Shown: positions 1 through 8,518 of the stretch, in pieces
How positions within the stretch are numbered: the stretch's first letter is position 1
Layout of the letters: the number at the start of each line of letters is the position of its first letter
DNA from: CAYXSX01 sp964467925
Lineage (GTDB): Bacteria; Pseudomonadota; Alphaproteobacteria; Micavibrionales; Micavibrionaceae
Assembly (NCBI GenBank): GCA_964467925.1
Contig: CAYXSX010000007.1
Coordinates: forward strand, 1-64,000
Length of the DNA: 64,000 bases
Direction of reading: 5' to 3'
Made by a program: the position numbers and the translations under genes
Notes under the pieces: generated by a model
Seen by the model: the letters and a program-made list of their open reading frames with translations, nothing else
What the model was told of the DNA's origin: nothing
The model's database searches: none

Positions 1-651
1 GGGCAGGGGCCGGAGCACTCCTCCGCGCGGCCCGAGCGTTTCCTTCAGATGTGCGCCGAGGATAACTGGCAAGTTGCGAATTGCACCACGCCCGCCAATT
101 ACTTCCACATTCTGCGCCGTCAGATGAACCGCGACTTCCGCAAGCCGCTGGTGCTTATGACCCCCAAATCACTGCTGCGGCACAAGCTGGCAGTTTCCAA
201 GGCGTCCGAGTTCATGGGCGATAGCACCTTCCACCGCGTTCTTTGGGATGACGACCGTGATCAACTGGTTGCGCCAGAGGATATGAAGCGTATCGTGCTT
301 TGTTCCGGCAAGGTGTATTACGACCTTCTGGCCGAGCGCCGCGAGCGCGGGATCAAAGATGTGACCATCTTGCGTCTTGAGCAGCTTTATCCCTTCCCGT
401 CCAAATCACTGGCGCAGGAAATTTCCGCGTTTAAAAACGCCGATGTGGTCTGGTGCCAGGAAGAGCCGAAAAATCAGGGCTATTGGAGTTTCGTCGATCC
501 GTATATCGAGGAAGTGTTGGAAGGGATGGATCACATTTCCTACCGTGCGCGCTATGCCGGCCGTGCCGCCGCTGCCGCTCCTGCAACAGGTCTGATGTCC
601 CGCCACGTGGCGGAGCAAAAGGCACTGATCGATGATGCGTTGAGCGTTTAG
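1..651 (+). CDS. sucA: 2-oxoglutarate dehydrogenase E1 component, 3' end (partial)
   Basis: C-terminal part of the thiamine-diphosphate-dependent E1 subunit of 2-oxoglutarate dehydrogenase, which decarboxylates 2-oxoglutarate in the TCA cycle and passes the succinyl group to the lipoyl arm of SucB. The reading frame is open from base 1, so the start lies outside the window. Visible family motifs are GQGPEHSSARPERFLQ at the left edge, the CTTPANYFHILRRQ stretch, the PKSLLRHK segment, and WCQEEPKNQGYW near the C-terminus. All are typical of the transketolase C-terminal half of SucA. The gene stops at 651 and meets a convergent gene 17 bp away. sucB and lpd lie downstream on the same strand but are separated from it by about 7.9 kb and 14.8 kb, so the usual tight suc cluster is broken up here. 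Confidence 0.96.
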   Translation, partial: GQGPEHSSARPERFLQMCAEDNWQVANCTTPANYFHILRRQMNRDFRKPLVLMTPKSLLRHKLAVSKASEFMGDSTFHRVLWDDDRDQLVAPEDMKRIVLCSGKVYYDLLAERRERGIKDVTILRLEQLYPFPSKSLAQEISAFKNADVVWCQEEPKNQGYWSFVDPYIEEVLEGMDHISYRARYAGRAAAAAPATGLMSRHVAEQKALIDDALSV

Positions 652-668
652 GAGCGTAAATCTTCCTA

Positions 669-3131
669 TTAAAGGTTCATTCCATTGTCGGGCGTCCGCA
701 GGGTCGCTTGCTGGGCGCCTTTTTCAATTGCTTGCTCAGTGGCTATCTCTAATTCTCTGTTTTTGTCCATGATAACAATCTGGGTCGGCCACTGGCTTTT
801 ATCGATTACAGCCATAAGTTCTTCGAAGATACGGGTATGATCTCGGCCTATCCCAATACAGCCTTCTGTTCCATAAGCAGTTTCGCCCCTTATGCCTTGA
901 TCGCCATGAAGCGCTAAAGAGCCCTGCGGGCCAAACTCTTTTTTAATTCCTCTTTCTGAGTGTCCAAACTCCGTATCATTCCATACCTCGCTTGGTGTAA
1001 CCATACGCCAATGGGTTGTTGCTTTATAACCGGCGGCATCATTAAAAGTAAGATATCCGGGTGTGTTGGGCGAATTAAAGTACCTCTCATCCGGGCTGAA
1101 TTGGTAAACAACACTGGTATTATCGTCTGGGTTATAGTCCTCGTTTAAACCGGGAGTGGCCCCTCTGCCCGCCGGGCCGCTGGAGAAAGGAAATAGATAA
1201 GTTTCCCCGGAAGGAGATATAAGATATAGATTACCCTCATCTACTGAATGTCCGCCGGAGGTAAACTTTTGTGTGGGCAGCGCGACCATGGCCCATCTGC
1301 CTTGCGCATGTTCTGTAGCTACAATTTCTGCGGTTTTTCCTTCAATGGGAAGAGTTTTCTCATGGAATGACCTGCTCAGACGTATGCTACTTTCTGTAGG
1401 AAGTTTGAGGATTTTTGCGCGCATATAATCTGCAATTTCTGTTGCGGGCTTGCCGACAAGATCAGGGTGTTCGGAAAAGAAACCTCTTAAGCCTCGTTTT
1501 GTATCATTGCCAATGATGCCATCTACGTCACCAATATCACGGCCATCACGATTGAGGGCGCTTTGAATGGCTTTTTTATCGGCTTTGCTTAATCCTTGTA
1601 TTGAATGCAGTGCGACATCAATGTCGCTTGGTGTTTGTGCTGTTTGTTGAGTGGGTGCTTTATAGGCGCCATCTTCCATTGCCTGTTTTACATCTGCGTT
1701 AATTGTGTATCCTTCTTGCAGCGCCTGATCGGCTATACCAAGAGCAATTTGTGTGGTGATAATGTCCTGATCTGCGGCGTTTGTAAGTCTTTCAAAGTCG
1801 GCGCGATTATTACCACTGCCTAATTCAATCAATATCCCCGGGATATTTGTATCCGTTCCCTCAGAGTCTCCGTTTACACCAGGCTGGTTGAATGCCTGAA
1901 GTGTTGTTACACAATCACCTTCATCATTCCTCTTGCAGGTTAATGTGAGCGGTGCTTTTTTGGGGTCCTGGCCTCCCATATGATTAAAGCGTGCATCTAT
2001 GGTTTGTCCCAGTGCTACAGAAGAAGAATTGTGACCTGTAAGTATAAAGCTGCCGGATCCTGGTTTGGAATCCACATGAATACTGACAAAGGCCGAATAA
2101 CCATTATCAATGGCATGTCTTCCACGCGCATATCCACCATGTGCGTCGTCTTTGATATCAAGTCCGTGATTATCGTCCCGCGTAAACGAAGAGGTAATAC
2201 CAAGTGCGCTTAGTTTTTGAGCTAACTGTGTTGAGAAAACCATGTTCATATCCCGTTCGGTATATGAATGTCCGTTGTGTTTAAAGACAGCGCCAGGAGT
2301 CCCTAAGCCGCTTCCGGGATCTCCATGTGTACCGCTTCCCGTACCATGGCCAGGATCTATAAGAACTTTATACGCTTCGCGGGGTATAGCGGGCATTTGT
2401 GGTTCTTGCGGTGCATTAGTTTTTGCCGTTGGCGCTGGAGGCGGTGCTGTTTGAGTTTGAGCTTGCTCCGGGGCCTTAGGCTTTTGTGTCTCTGCAGTTT
2501 CTTGTGTCTGTGGCTTCTGTGCTTCTGCTCGTGCTTTTGCGGTTTGTTGCTCTCTTACTTGTTCTAATCTGGCATTAGCTTGACTGCGCAATTGTGTATA
2601 TTGCTCGCCCGTAAGGTCACCGGTTTCTTCGTAACCATTATCTTTTTGCCATTGAGCAGCGGCTGCCCGGCTTTCCTTGCCCCAGTCGTTATCGGCGCCA
2701 TATTTCGGGAGTTTGTATCCCGCATCTAGTAATTTTTGCTGTATTTCTCGGGCCTGATGTTCGTCTAAGGCACGCGGTTCTTTAGCTGCCTCTGGGACTG
2801 CTTTCGCGGTCTTCTTTGCGAATTCGGGTCTGGGCTGAGGGAGCGGCGGTGTTGCTGTGGCTGTTGGGGGTGCTTGTTCTGACTTTGCTGTTTGTTTTGT
2901 AACTTCTGGTCTGGGTTGCGGTATTGGTGGCGTTGCCGGAGAGGCGGCAACAGCGGTTTCTGTCAGTTTGAGTTCCCAGTTTGGATAAATAAGATCGGGG
3001 TTGGTTTCAAGCGAAGGATACTTGTCCTTGTTAAGAGCAATCAGGGCGCTGGGGGTGGTGCCATGTTGCGCTGCTATCGTTGATAGATTGTCGTCATCTA
3101 CAACTATATAGATTCCTTTTTCCTTTCCCAT
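669..3131 (-). CDS. Multidomain cell-wall enzyme: LysM, PG-binding, amidase_3 and L,D-transpeptidase-like domains
   Basis: 820-aa predicted peptidoglycan-acting protein. Domains in order: an N-terminal LysM-like module (about residues 5-55, including NLSTIAAQHGTTPSALIALN); a Pro/Gln-rich linker; a peptidoglycan-binding type 1 module (about 122-185); a second low-complexity Gln/Ala/Pro linker (about 190-250); an N-acetylmuramoyl-L-alanine amidase (amidase_3) domain with zinc and catalytic candidates H262 (DPGHG), E292 (TERD), H352 (IHVD) and E436 (IELGSG); a second PG-binding-like segment (about 508-560); and a C-terminal YkuD-like L,D-transpeptidase region (about 610-790) with LALHGD (H742) and GTEGCIGIG (C758). 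No signal peptide is visible, although every domain should act on the wall, so export may be non-classical. One polypeptide would carry both a bond-cutting and a bond-forming activity. Domain calls are from motifs; the transpeptidase call is the weakest. Confidence 0.85.
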   Translation of the reverse strand: MGKEKGIYIVVDDDNLSTIAAQHGTTPSALIALNKDKYPSLETNPDLIYPNWELKLTETAVAASPATPPIPQPRPEVTKQTAKSEQAPPTATATPPLPQPRPEFAKKTAKAVPEAAKEPRALDEHQAREIQQKLLDAGYKLPKYGADNDWGKESRAAAAQWQKDNGYEETGDLTGEQYTQLRSQANARLEQVREQQTAKARAEAQKPQTQETAETQKPKAPEQAQTQTAPPPAPTAKTNAPQEPQMPAIPREAYKVLIDPGHGTGSGTHGDPGSGLGTPGAVFKHNGHSYTERDMNMVFSTQLAQKLSALGITSSFTRDDNHGLDIKDDAHGGYARGRHAIDNGYSAFVSIHVDSKPGSGSFILTGHNSSSVALGQTIDARFNHMGGQDPKKAPLTLTCKRNDEGDCVTTLQAFNQPGVNGDSEGTDTNIPGILIELGSGNNRADFERLTNAADQDIITTQIALGIADQALQEGYTINADVKQAMEDGAYKAPTQQTAQTPSDIDVALHSIQGLSKADKKAIQSALNRDGRDIGDVDGIIGNDTKRGLRGFFSEHPDLVGKPATEIADYMRAKILKLPTESSIRLSRSFHEKTLPIEGKTAEIVATEHAQGRWAMVALPTQKFTSGGHSVDEGNLYLISPSGETYLFPFSSGPAGRGATPGLNEDYNPDDNTSVVYQFSPDERYFNSPNTPGYLTFNDAAGYKATTHWRMVTPSEVWNDTEFGHSERGIKKEFGPQGSLALHGDQGIRGETAYGTEGCIGIGRDHTRIFEELMAVIDKSQWPTQIVIMDKNRELEIATEQAIEKGAQQATLRTPDNGMNL

Positions 3132-3189
3132 TTACTTTTACCCTCTCGCATTTTTTCATATTCTGTCAGGAAAGGGTTAAAAAATGGTT

Positions 3190-3211
3190 ACACGCGGCTG
3201 GTCCCGCGTGT
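3190..3211 (-). terminator. Stem-loop downstream of mtnP
   Basis: ACACGCG (3190-3196) pairs with CGCGTGT (3205-3211) around an 8-nt loop. On the minus strand the stem is followed after a few bases by a T-rich run (near 3178-3185), so it reads as an intrinsic terminator for the minus-strand gene ending at 3239. Confidence 0.55.
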
Positions 3212-3238
3212 TTTAGAGTAAAATCTTGGAAGAGTAAG

Positions 3239-4087
3239 CTATTTCAACAGGACGTTCAGCCAGTCCAAATGCTCGGACGGGATCTTGTCGTGCGGGGTGA
3301 TGATGGAATGGGCCAGAGCATCACTGATCCAGCTTGGCGTTTTTGACGGCTCCAGCGCGGACAAGTTGCGGATCAGGGTTTTTACCTTGTCGATATTCTC
3401 CATATAAAGCTTGATGATATCGCTGGCGTTTACGTGTTGGTCGGGGTCGTCCAGCCAGCAATCGTAATCGGTGGCAATGGCGAGCGTGGCATAGGCCATC
3501 TGCGCCTCGCGCGCCAGAAACGCCTCGGGCACGTTGGTCATGCCGACCACATCGCAATTGGCAGAGCGCAGGAAATGGCTTTCGGCGGCGGTGCCAAGGC
3601 GCGGCCCCTCGACGCAGGCGTAAGTCTTGCCTGTATGAAGGGGCAGTCCGGATTTTTCTGCCGCCTTTGAGATGTCTTCTGATAGCGCAGGGCAGGAGGG
3701 GCGTGCGGTGGAAACATGGGCCACCACGCCGCGCCCGAAAAAGCTGTATTCGCGTTTGCCTCTTGTATGGTCGAAATACTGCGATACCAGAACCATGTCG
3801 CCGGGCTCGATTTCCTGACGCAGGGAACCCGTGGCTGAAACGCTAACCACACGGCGCACGCCGATGGATTTAAGCGCCCAGATATTGGCGCGGTAATTGA
3901 CCTCGGAGGGGATAAACTCGTGGTTGACGCCGTGGCGGGGCAGGAAGCACAAACGCCGCCCGCCGTCGAACGCGCCCTCAACAATAGGGGCAGAAGGGGC
4001 GCCGAACGGCGTGTCTATACGGTGCTGTTTAATGACCGTCAGGCCATCAACCTGATAAAGCCCCGTGCCGCCGATAATGCCTAACAT
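3239..4087 (-). CDS. mtnP: S-methyl-5'-thioadenosine phosphorylase
   Basis: 282-aa purine/MTA phosphorylase. It cleaves methylthioadenosine with phosphate to adenine and methylthioribose-1-phosphate in methionine salvage. Family motifs: N-terminal IIGGTGLY; the DTPFGAPSAP loop; PRHGVNHEFIPSEVNYRANIWALK, which contains the phosphate-binding and trimer-contact segment; and CVEGPRLGTAAES followed by DVVGMTNVPEAFLAREAQM, the substrate-binding segment with the MTN signature. Length is normal for the family. The ATG at 4087 is the first codon before the conserved N-terminus. It is a single-gene unit on the minus strand with a stem-loop after its stop. Confidence 0.95.
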   Translation of the reverse strand: MLGIIGGTGLYQVDGLTVIKQHRIDTPFGAPSAPIVEGAFDGGRRLCFLPRHGVNHEFIPSEVNYRANIWALKSIGVRRVVSVSATGSLRQEIEPGDMVLVSQYFDHTRGKREYSFFGRGVVAHVSTARPSCPALSEDISKAAEKSGLPLHTGKTYACVEGPRLGTAAESHFLRSANCDVVGMTNVPEAFLAREAQMAYATLAIATDYDCWLDDPDQHVNASDIIKLYMENIDKVKTLIRNLSALEPSKTPSWISDALAHSIITPHDKIPSEHLDWLNVLLK

Positions 4088-4248
4088 CGTCTTTGCTCCT
4101 CTTATTCGCTTTTAAGTATAAGTAACTACTTACCTTGGTAGCAGGTGGGCATGAAAACTTACAAGAGCTTATAGCTAGCTTGATAAAATTTGCAAAAATA
4201 TACAATATTATGTTAAATTTATGGCGCAGGGGGACTAGGAGGACTGGA

Positions 4249-4974
4249 GTGAACGATCTTAAAACTTATTTCGGCAGCTATGCCAAAGTTGCTCCGGCAT
4301 GGGCCGAGTTTGTGAAGCATTGTGATGAAAAAGGAATGAAAGCTATGCCGGGTTTCCGTTCGGAGGATTTGAACGAATGGAAAAATAAGGACGGCTCCCC
4401 GCAATTGATAGAGGTAAACGAACAAAATTACCCTAAAATTTATAAGGCCCTTCATGAGGAATGTGAATTTAGAAAAATTCCTGTGCCCGCTTGTTATGTT
4501 AACACAAGCGGGAAAGGCGGCGGAGGGAGTGCGTGGCAGGATTTTTATGCAATATCTATAGAAGAATTTTTTTATGATTTCTGCAACGAAAGGGAATTAC
4601 GCTGGATTGTCGCGCATGAAATCAAGCATTTATATCATCCTCAGTATAAGACACCGGAAGAGGCATGTTTGGCTGAGGATGACTGTGACAGGGCTGGAGT
4701 GGAAGCGGCAGGATATGAAGCTGCAGTTTCTTATTTTCAAAAATTGACAGCATTTAAATTAGGCTCAAAGATTGGTATCTCGCCTCGTGTGGTTCATGCC
4801 GTTCTGCCTGCATTTTTAAGTTCACATTTCCCTGTTGCTATCAGCGCAAATAATACGAATTTGGCACGTCTGCATATTGCTAGAGATCCTTTGCATCCCA
4901 GTCCGTTACATCGCATGCGTGCTATGTATGAGCACTCACAAGCCTTAGAAGAAAGAGCTTGTAATCATTCCTGA
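4249..4974 (+). CDS. Putative zinc metallopeptidase (HExxH)
   Basis: About 241 aa from the chosen start. The GTG at 4249 is preferred because a strong AGGAGG (4237-4242) sits 6 bp upstream; the frame is open further upstream to 4135, but no comparable site is there. The core motif is VAHEIKHLYHP, with candidate zinc ligands H123 and H127 and catalytic E124. About 15 residues later comes an acidic stretch LAEDDCDRAG, which could supply the third ligand, as in gluzincin M48-like peptidases. A short Gly-rich stretch (GKGGGGS) precedes the motif. No signal peptide or clear membrane segment is visible, unlike HtpX or BepA. It lies 19 bp upstream of thiE. Family placement is inferred only from the HExxH geometry. 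Confidence 0.65.
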   Translation: MNDLKTYFGSYAKVAPAWAEFVKHCDEKGMKAMPGFRSEDLNEWKNKDGSPQLIEVNEQNYPKIYKALHEECEFRKIPVPACYVNTSGKGGGGSAWQDFYAISIEEFFYDFCNERELRWIVAHEIKHLYHPQYKTPEEACLAEDDCDRAGVEAAGYEAAVSYFQKLTAFKLGSKIGISPRVVHAVLPAFLSSHFPVAISANNTNLARLHIARDPLHPSPLHRMRAMYEHSQALEERACNHS

Positions 4975-4993
4975 TCGTAAGAATGATACGCGC

Positions 4994-5650
4994 ATGAGAA
5001 AACCATTTATCCTGTCCATCTATTTTATCGCCGATCCGACCTTGTGCGCGGGGCGGGAGGTTGCGGATGTGGTTGCCGCGGCCCTGCGCGGCGGGGTTGC
5101 GATGGTACAGTACCGCGACAAGGGATGCCCGACGGCCTTGCGGGATAATATTTTACATAATGCAAAATTAGTAAGGAAAGCTGTGTCACGCTACAATGAG
5201 GAGGCGGGGAAGGAAGTGCCGTTTCTGATCAACGATCATGTTGAAATTGCGCGAGAGGTCGGCGCGGACGGCGTGCATCTGGGGCAGGGGGATATGAGCG
5301 CGGGAGAGGCTCGAGAGATACTGGGGTCGGAGGCGATTATCGGCCTGACGGCGTTTACGGAAGATCAAATCCGCGCGGTTGATCCGGAGGTCGTGGATTA
5401 CATCGGCACCGGGCCTTTTTACGAGACGCACACGAAAAAGGGAAAGCCTGTCTTGGGGGCGGAAAAATTTGCGGCGCTCGCCGCGCTTTCACCCGTGCCC
5501 GTGGTGGGGATCGGCGGCATCACGCCGGATAACGCGGAGGCGGTGATCGCGGCCGGTGCGCAAGGCGTTGCCATGATGCGCAGCGTTAGCGAGGCAGAGG
5601 ATCCGGAAGCCGCGGCGCGGGGGTTTGGGCGGAAGCTGCATCTTTCATAG
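4994..5650 (+). CDS. thiE: Thiamine-phosphate synthase
   Basis: 218-aa TIM-barrel enzyme that joins HMP diphosphate and thiazole phosphate to thiamine monophosphate. Motifs: MVQYRDKG near the N-terminus (the substrate-contact strand), FLINDHVEIAREVGADGVHLGQGD (the Mg-diphosphate-binding region), DYIGTGPFYETHTKKG, and VVGIGGITPDNAEAVIAAGA at the phosphate-binding end of the barrel. Length is normal. No TPP riboswitch fits in the 19-bp gap upstream. It belongs with thiD (6646) and thiL (7574), but two unrelated genes lie between thiE and thiD, so the thiamine genes are clustered rather than a clean operon. Confidence 0.95.
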   Translation: MRKPFILSIYFIADPTLCAGREVADVVAAALRGGVAMVQYRDKGCPTALRDNILHNAKLVRKAVSRYNEEAGKEVPFLINDHVEIAREVGADGVHLGQGDMSAGEAREILGSEAIIGLTAFTEDQIRAVDPEVVDYIGTGPFYETHTKKGKPVLGAEKFAALAALSPVPVVGIGGITPDNAEAVIAAGAQGVAMMRSVSEAEDPEAAARGFGRKLHLS

Positions 5651-5891
5651 CTTGTCTAAAAACTCCGGCCTGCCCGGCAGGCACAGAGAATAATTTCATG
5701 TAAGCGCTGGTGCTATCGCCTGCGTCATGCCGGCCTGTTGCGATGCTTCTGGGGGACAGGGTTAAAATGCCGCTGGATGTTACTCCGGATACATCCATAA
5801 TTTCTTCTATTCTTTCAGCGGTCGGGAGTCGGGCCTCTTCTATAAAAACGGTTTCCATTTCAGGCTCTTTTGGCTTTCGTCGTCCAAACAT
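5586..5891 (-). CDS. Small hypothetical protein overlapping thiE
   Basis: 101-aa protein of unknown function. The ATG at 5891 is chosen because GAGGAGAG lies 6-8 bp upstream; the frame is open further upstream to 6107, but that stretch lacks a site. It starts MFGRRKPKEPEM, is rich in charged and small residues, and ends in a Pro-rich tail (QTPAPRLPDPLPR). No membrane segment or signal peptide is visible. Its last 65 bp run antisense through the 3' end of thiE, an unusual convergent overlap. A perfect GCCTGCCCGGCAGGC palindrome (about 5669-5683) lies within the coding sequence. The strong ribosome-binding site is the main support. Confidence 0.55.
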   Translation of the reverse strand: MFGRRKPKEPEMETVFIEEARLPTAERIEEIMDVSGVTSSGILTLSPRSIATGRHDAGDSTSAYMKLFSVPAGQAGVFRQAMKDAASAQTPAPRLPDPLPR

Positions 5892-6046
5892 TTTTCTCTC
5901 CTCGTTTATGTTTTCAGGTTTATGAGAAAATAAAACCTTTTGCAAGACTGTAATCTCCATATTTTCTATCAGAGAAATAAAAACCTTGTGATTTAGGAAA
6001 ATCGCGCTACATTGCCCTCTTTTTATCATTGAGTAAAAGGATCGAA

Positions 6047-6601
6047 ATGAGTTTTTCAACAAGCATCCGCGCCGGTGTTCTCTCTTTATCCATGCTTGCC
6101 GCTTCATCCTTGCCAGCGCTTGCGCAAAGCGAGAATGTGGCCGGGAAAAGCCAGTCTGACGACGTTGTAGAGATGTATGATAATAGGGTGGCCCCCGCTT
6201 TTATGCAGGCAATCAAGGTCAGTGCACCAAAATGTACACAAGATAATACAATCGCGGATTGGAAAGTAGGTCTCTCGGTGGAGGATCTTAAACAGTTTAA
6301 CCGTGCAGCCTATAAACTTCCTAATGACAAAAATCCCGATGAAGCGCAAATGGACTGGTGGAAAGAGGGAGTTTTGCGGATTTCTTTTAATAAGGCGAAA
6401 GACAGCCGTTTTGTTCCGGTTGTAAAAATCGATCATGGTGCGATTGCTTATACACGGGACCGTATGCCGATTTACTCTGTGGGAAGGGCAAGCGCAACAG
6501 CTGACCCTGACGCAGGCTATCTAATTATAGCGAATGTGCCCTGCTTCGTTGCTTCGCAAGCATGGCAATTAGGCGGTGTCGTTATCGACTTCCAGCGGTA
6601 A
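6047..6601 (+). CDS. Secreted hypothetical protein
   Basis: 184-aa protein with a clear Sec signal peptide: MSFSTSIRAGVLSLSMLAA followed by a likely cleavage after ALA-Q (about residue 27). The ATG at 6047 has AAGGATCGAA just upstream and begins the signal sequence, so it is preferred over the upstream in-frame codon at 6029. The mature part has two cysteines, one in APKCTQD and one in NVPCFVA, which could form a disulfide. I recognise no family. It probably resides in the periplasm or is released. Confidence 0.75.
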   Translation: MSFSTSIRAGVLSLSMLAASSLPALAQSENVAGKSQSDDVVEMYDNRVAPAFMQAIKVSAPKCTQDNTIADWKVGLSVEDLKQFNRAAYKLPNDKNPDEAQMDWWKEGVLRISFNKAKDSRFVPVVKIDHGAIAYTRDRMPIYSVGRASATADPDAGYLIIANVPCFVASQAWQLGGVVIDFQR

Positions 6602-6645
6602 AATCCCTGTAGCCTCTGCGCCTCTCCTGGTTTAAAACGGAAGGC

Positions 6646-7452
6646 ATGAGTTTAAACCTTCTTACCATTGCGGGGTCCGACCCTTCCGGCGGGGCGGGCG
6701 TTCAGGCCGATCTGAAAACCTTTTCCGCGCTGGGCGGGTACGGGATGAGCGTGATTACCGCCCTGACCGCGCAAAACACGCAAGGAGTGCGCGGCGTGTT
6801 CGAAATTCCCGCCGAATTTGTGAAAGACCAGTTAATCGCCGTTTTTGACGATATTCCGGTCGATGCCGTGAAGATCGGCATGGTGGGCAGTGTGGAGGTG
6901 ATCGAGATTATTGCTGCGGCGCTGAAGCGTTACCGCCCGCGTTATGTCGTGGTCGACCCCGTGATGGTGGCGACCAGCGGGGACCGTCTGATCTCCAACG
7001 AGGCGGCGCTGAGTATGGCGGAAAAGCTGATCCCGCTGGCCGATGTGATTACGCCGAATATCCCCGAGGCGCAGATATTGCTGGGCCGTTCTTACAATAA
7101 CGATCTAGAGGATATGGCGCGCGAGCTTTTGATGCTGGGTAGCCGTGCGGTGATGCTTAAGGGCGGGCATCTGAACGGTGAAACCAGCCGCGATGTGATT
7201 GCCAGCGATGACGGTATTTCGGTTCTCGAACTTCCTCGTATTCATACACGCAACACCCACGGCACGGGATGTACGCTATCTTCCGCACTGGCGACGTTTC
7301 TGGCGCGCGGGCTAAAACTGGAGGAGGCGGCGCTGGAGGCCAAGCAATATATTACTTCCGCCTTGCGGCATGCCGACGAGCTGGAGGTCAGTTCTCCCTT
7401 GTTCGGCGGGCATGGTCCGGTGCATCATTTTTACAAATGGTGGGGGTCATAA
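6646..7452 (+). CDS. thiD: Hydroxymethylpyrimidine/phosphomethylpyrimidine kinase
   Basis: 268-aa ribokinase-fold enzyme that phosphorylates HMP and then HMP-phosphate for thiamine synthesis. Motifs: LTIAGSDPSGGAGVQADLKT at the N-terminus (substrate pocket), VKIGMVGS, VVDPVMVATSGD, and THGTGCTLSSALA near the C-terminus, which holds the anion hole and catalytic base. Length is normal. GGAAGG immediately precedes the ATG. It is followed by a 120-bp gap that holds a palindromic repeat, and then by thiL, which completes the pathway to thiamine diphosphate. Confidence 0.96.
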   Translation: MSLNLLTIAGSDPSGGAGVQADLKTFSALGGYGMSVITALTAQNTQGVRGVFEIPAEFVKDQLIAVFDDIPVDAVKIGMVGSVEVIEIIAAALKRYRPRYVVVDPVMVATSGDRLISNEAALSMAEKLIPLADVITPNIPEAQILLGRSYNNDLEDMARELLMLGSRAVMLKGGHLNGETSRDVIASDDGISVLELPRIHTRNTHGTGCTLSSALATFLARGLKLEEAALEAKQYITSALRHADELEVSSPLFGGHGPVHHFYKWWGS

Positions 7453-7460
7453 GCCTGGCC

Positions 7461-7555
7461 GTCATTGCGATGAGGCGTAGCCGACGCGACAATCTAGAAA
7501 TGGCCCTTGTGGCTCTGGATTGCTTCCCCCGGCTCAAGGCCGGGGTCGCAATGAC
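7461..7555. repeat. Dispersed palindromic element, GTCATTGCG type
   Basis: Starts GTCATTGCGA and ends TCGCAATGAC, a near-perfect inverted terminal repeat. Inside are AATCTAGAA and GGATTGCTTCC segments that recur in the copies at 33334, 38333 and 48415. It fills most of the thiD-thiL gap. No open frame of note. Confidence 0.85.
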
Positions 7556-7573
7556 GAATAAAAAGGAAAGAAA

Positions 7574-8428
7574 ATGAACGAATTCGACCTGATCAAAACA
7601 TATTTCCAGCCGTTATCCGATATTGCTTTCGACGACGATGCGGCGGTGGTTTCCGTTCCCGAAGGCTACGAGCTAGTGGTTAGTTCCGACACCATTAACG
7701 AGGGCGTGCATTACCGCGCCGATGCGCTGCCCGGTTATATCGCGCGCAAGGCGCTGCGCTCCAACCTGTCCGATCTGGCGGCGATGGGCGCACGGCCATT
7801 TTATTATCAGCTCAACCTCGCTCTGCCCGGCACGATAGAAAAAGAGTGGCTGGAGGCGTTTACGGGTGCGCTTGCCGAGGATCAGCAAGAGTTCGATATC
7901 CGGCTTTCGGGCGGCGATTCTACGGCGGCGCTTGCCGGGGCCAGTTCGATTTCCATCACGATCATGGGATTGGTGGAGCGCGGCAAGGCCGTGCGGCGCG
8001 GCGGGGCGAAAGCTGGTGATGCGATTTTGCTCTCCGGTCCGGTGGGGGAAGCTGTGGCGCGGGAGTATCACCACATGCCCTATCCGCGGCTCGATCTTCT
8101 GGAACCGCTTCAGGCTTATGCGCATGGCGCGGTTGATATTTCCGACGGCCTGCCCGCCGATCTGGGGCATATGGCGGCGGCGTCAAATCTAGCGGCGCGG
8201 GTCGAGCTTGCCAAAATTCCTCTATGCACCGAAGGCGATCTTGCGCCTGAAACCCTTTTGACCGGGGGAGAGGATTACGAACTTTTGATCGCCGCGCCTA
8301 AACAGTATGCAGACAAGTTTCCGGGTTGCACCGTTATCGGGGAATTCACACAAGGGCAGGGCGTGGAAGTTCTGGACGAGGCGGGCGCTGCGCTTGTGTT
8401 CAAACAGACCGGATGGTCGCATTTTTAA
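7574..8428 (+). CDS. thiL: Thiamine-monophosphate kinase
   Basis: 284-aa AIR synthase-like enzyme that converts thiamine monophosphate to the active cofactor thiamine diphosphate. Motifs: FDDDAAVVSV at the ATP/Mg site; VVSSDTINEGVHY; ARKALRSNLSDLAAMGARPFYY, the family's substrate and Mg-binding helix; RLSGGDST; VDISDGLPADLGHM; and LTGGEDYELLIA. At 284 residues it is somewhat shorter than the common 310-330, mainly in the middle and at the C-terminus, but no key motif is missing. AAAGGAAAG lies just upstream of the ATG. Downstream by 90 bp is sucB, whose partner SucA uses the cofactor this enzyme makes. Confidence 0.94.
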   Translation: MNEFDLIKTYFQPLSDIAFDDDAAVVSVPEGYELVVSSDTINEGVHYRADALPGYIARKALRSNLSDLAAMGARPFYYQLNLALPGTIEKEWLEAFTGALAEDQQEFDIRLSGGDSTAALAGASSISITIMGLVERGKAVRRGGAKAGDAILLSGPVGEAVAREYHHMPYPRLDLLEPLQAYAHGAVDISDGLPADLGHMAAASNLAARVELAKIPLCTEGDLAPETLLTGGEDYELLIAAPKQYADKFPGCTVIGEFTQGQGVEVLDEAGAALVFKQTGWSHF

Positions 8429-8518
8429 GCAGTTTTTGTGCATCAGGGGCTTGCCTTGGTCGTGCGATCAGCGTAGTTAATATCAAGCAAATTCAAACCT
8501 TGAAGTAGAGATAAAATA

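Noticed and set aside
4975..6645. TPP riboswitch upstream of thiE or thiD
   Set aside because: No CTGAGA/ACCTGA-type conserved motifs and too little space before thiE.
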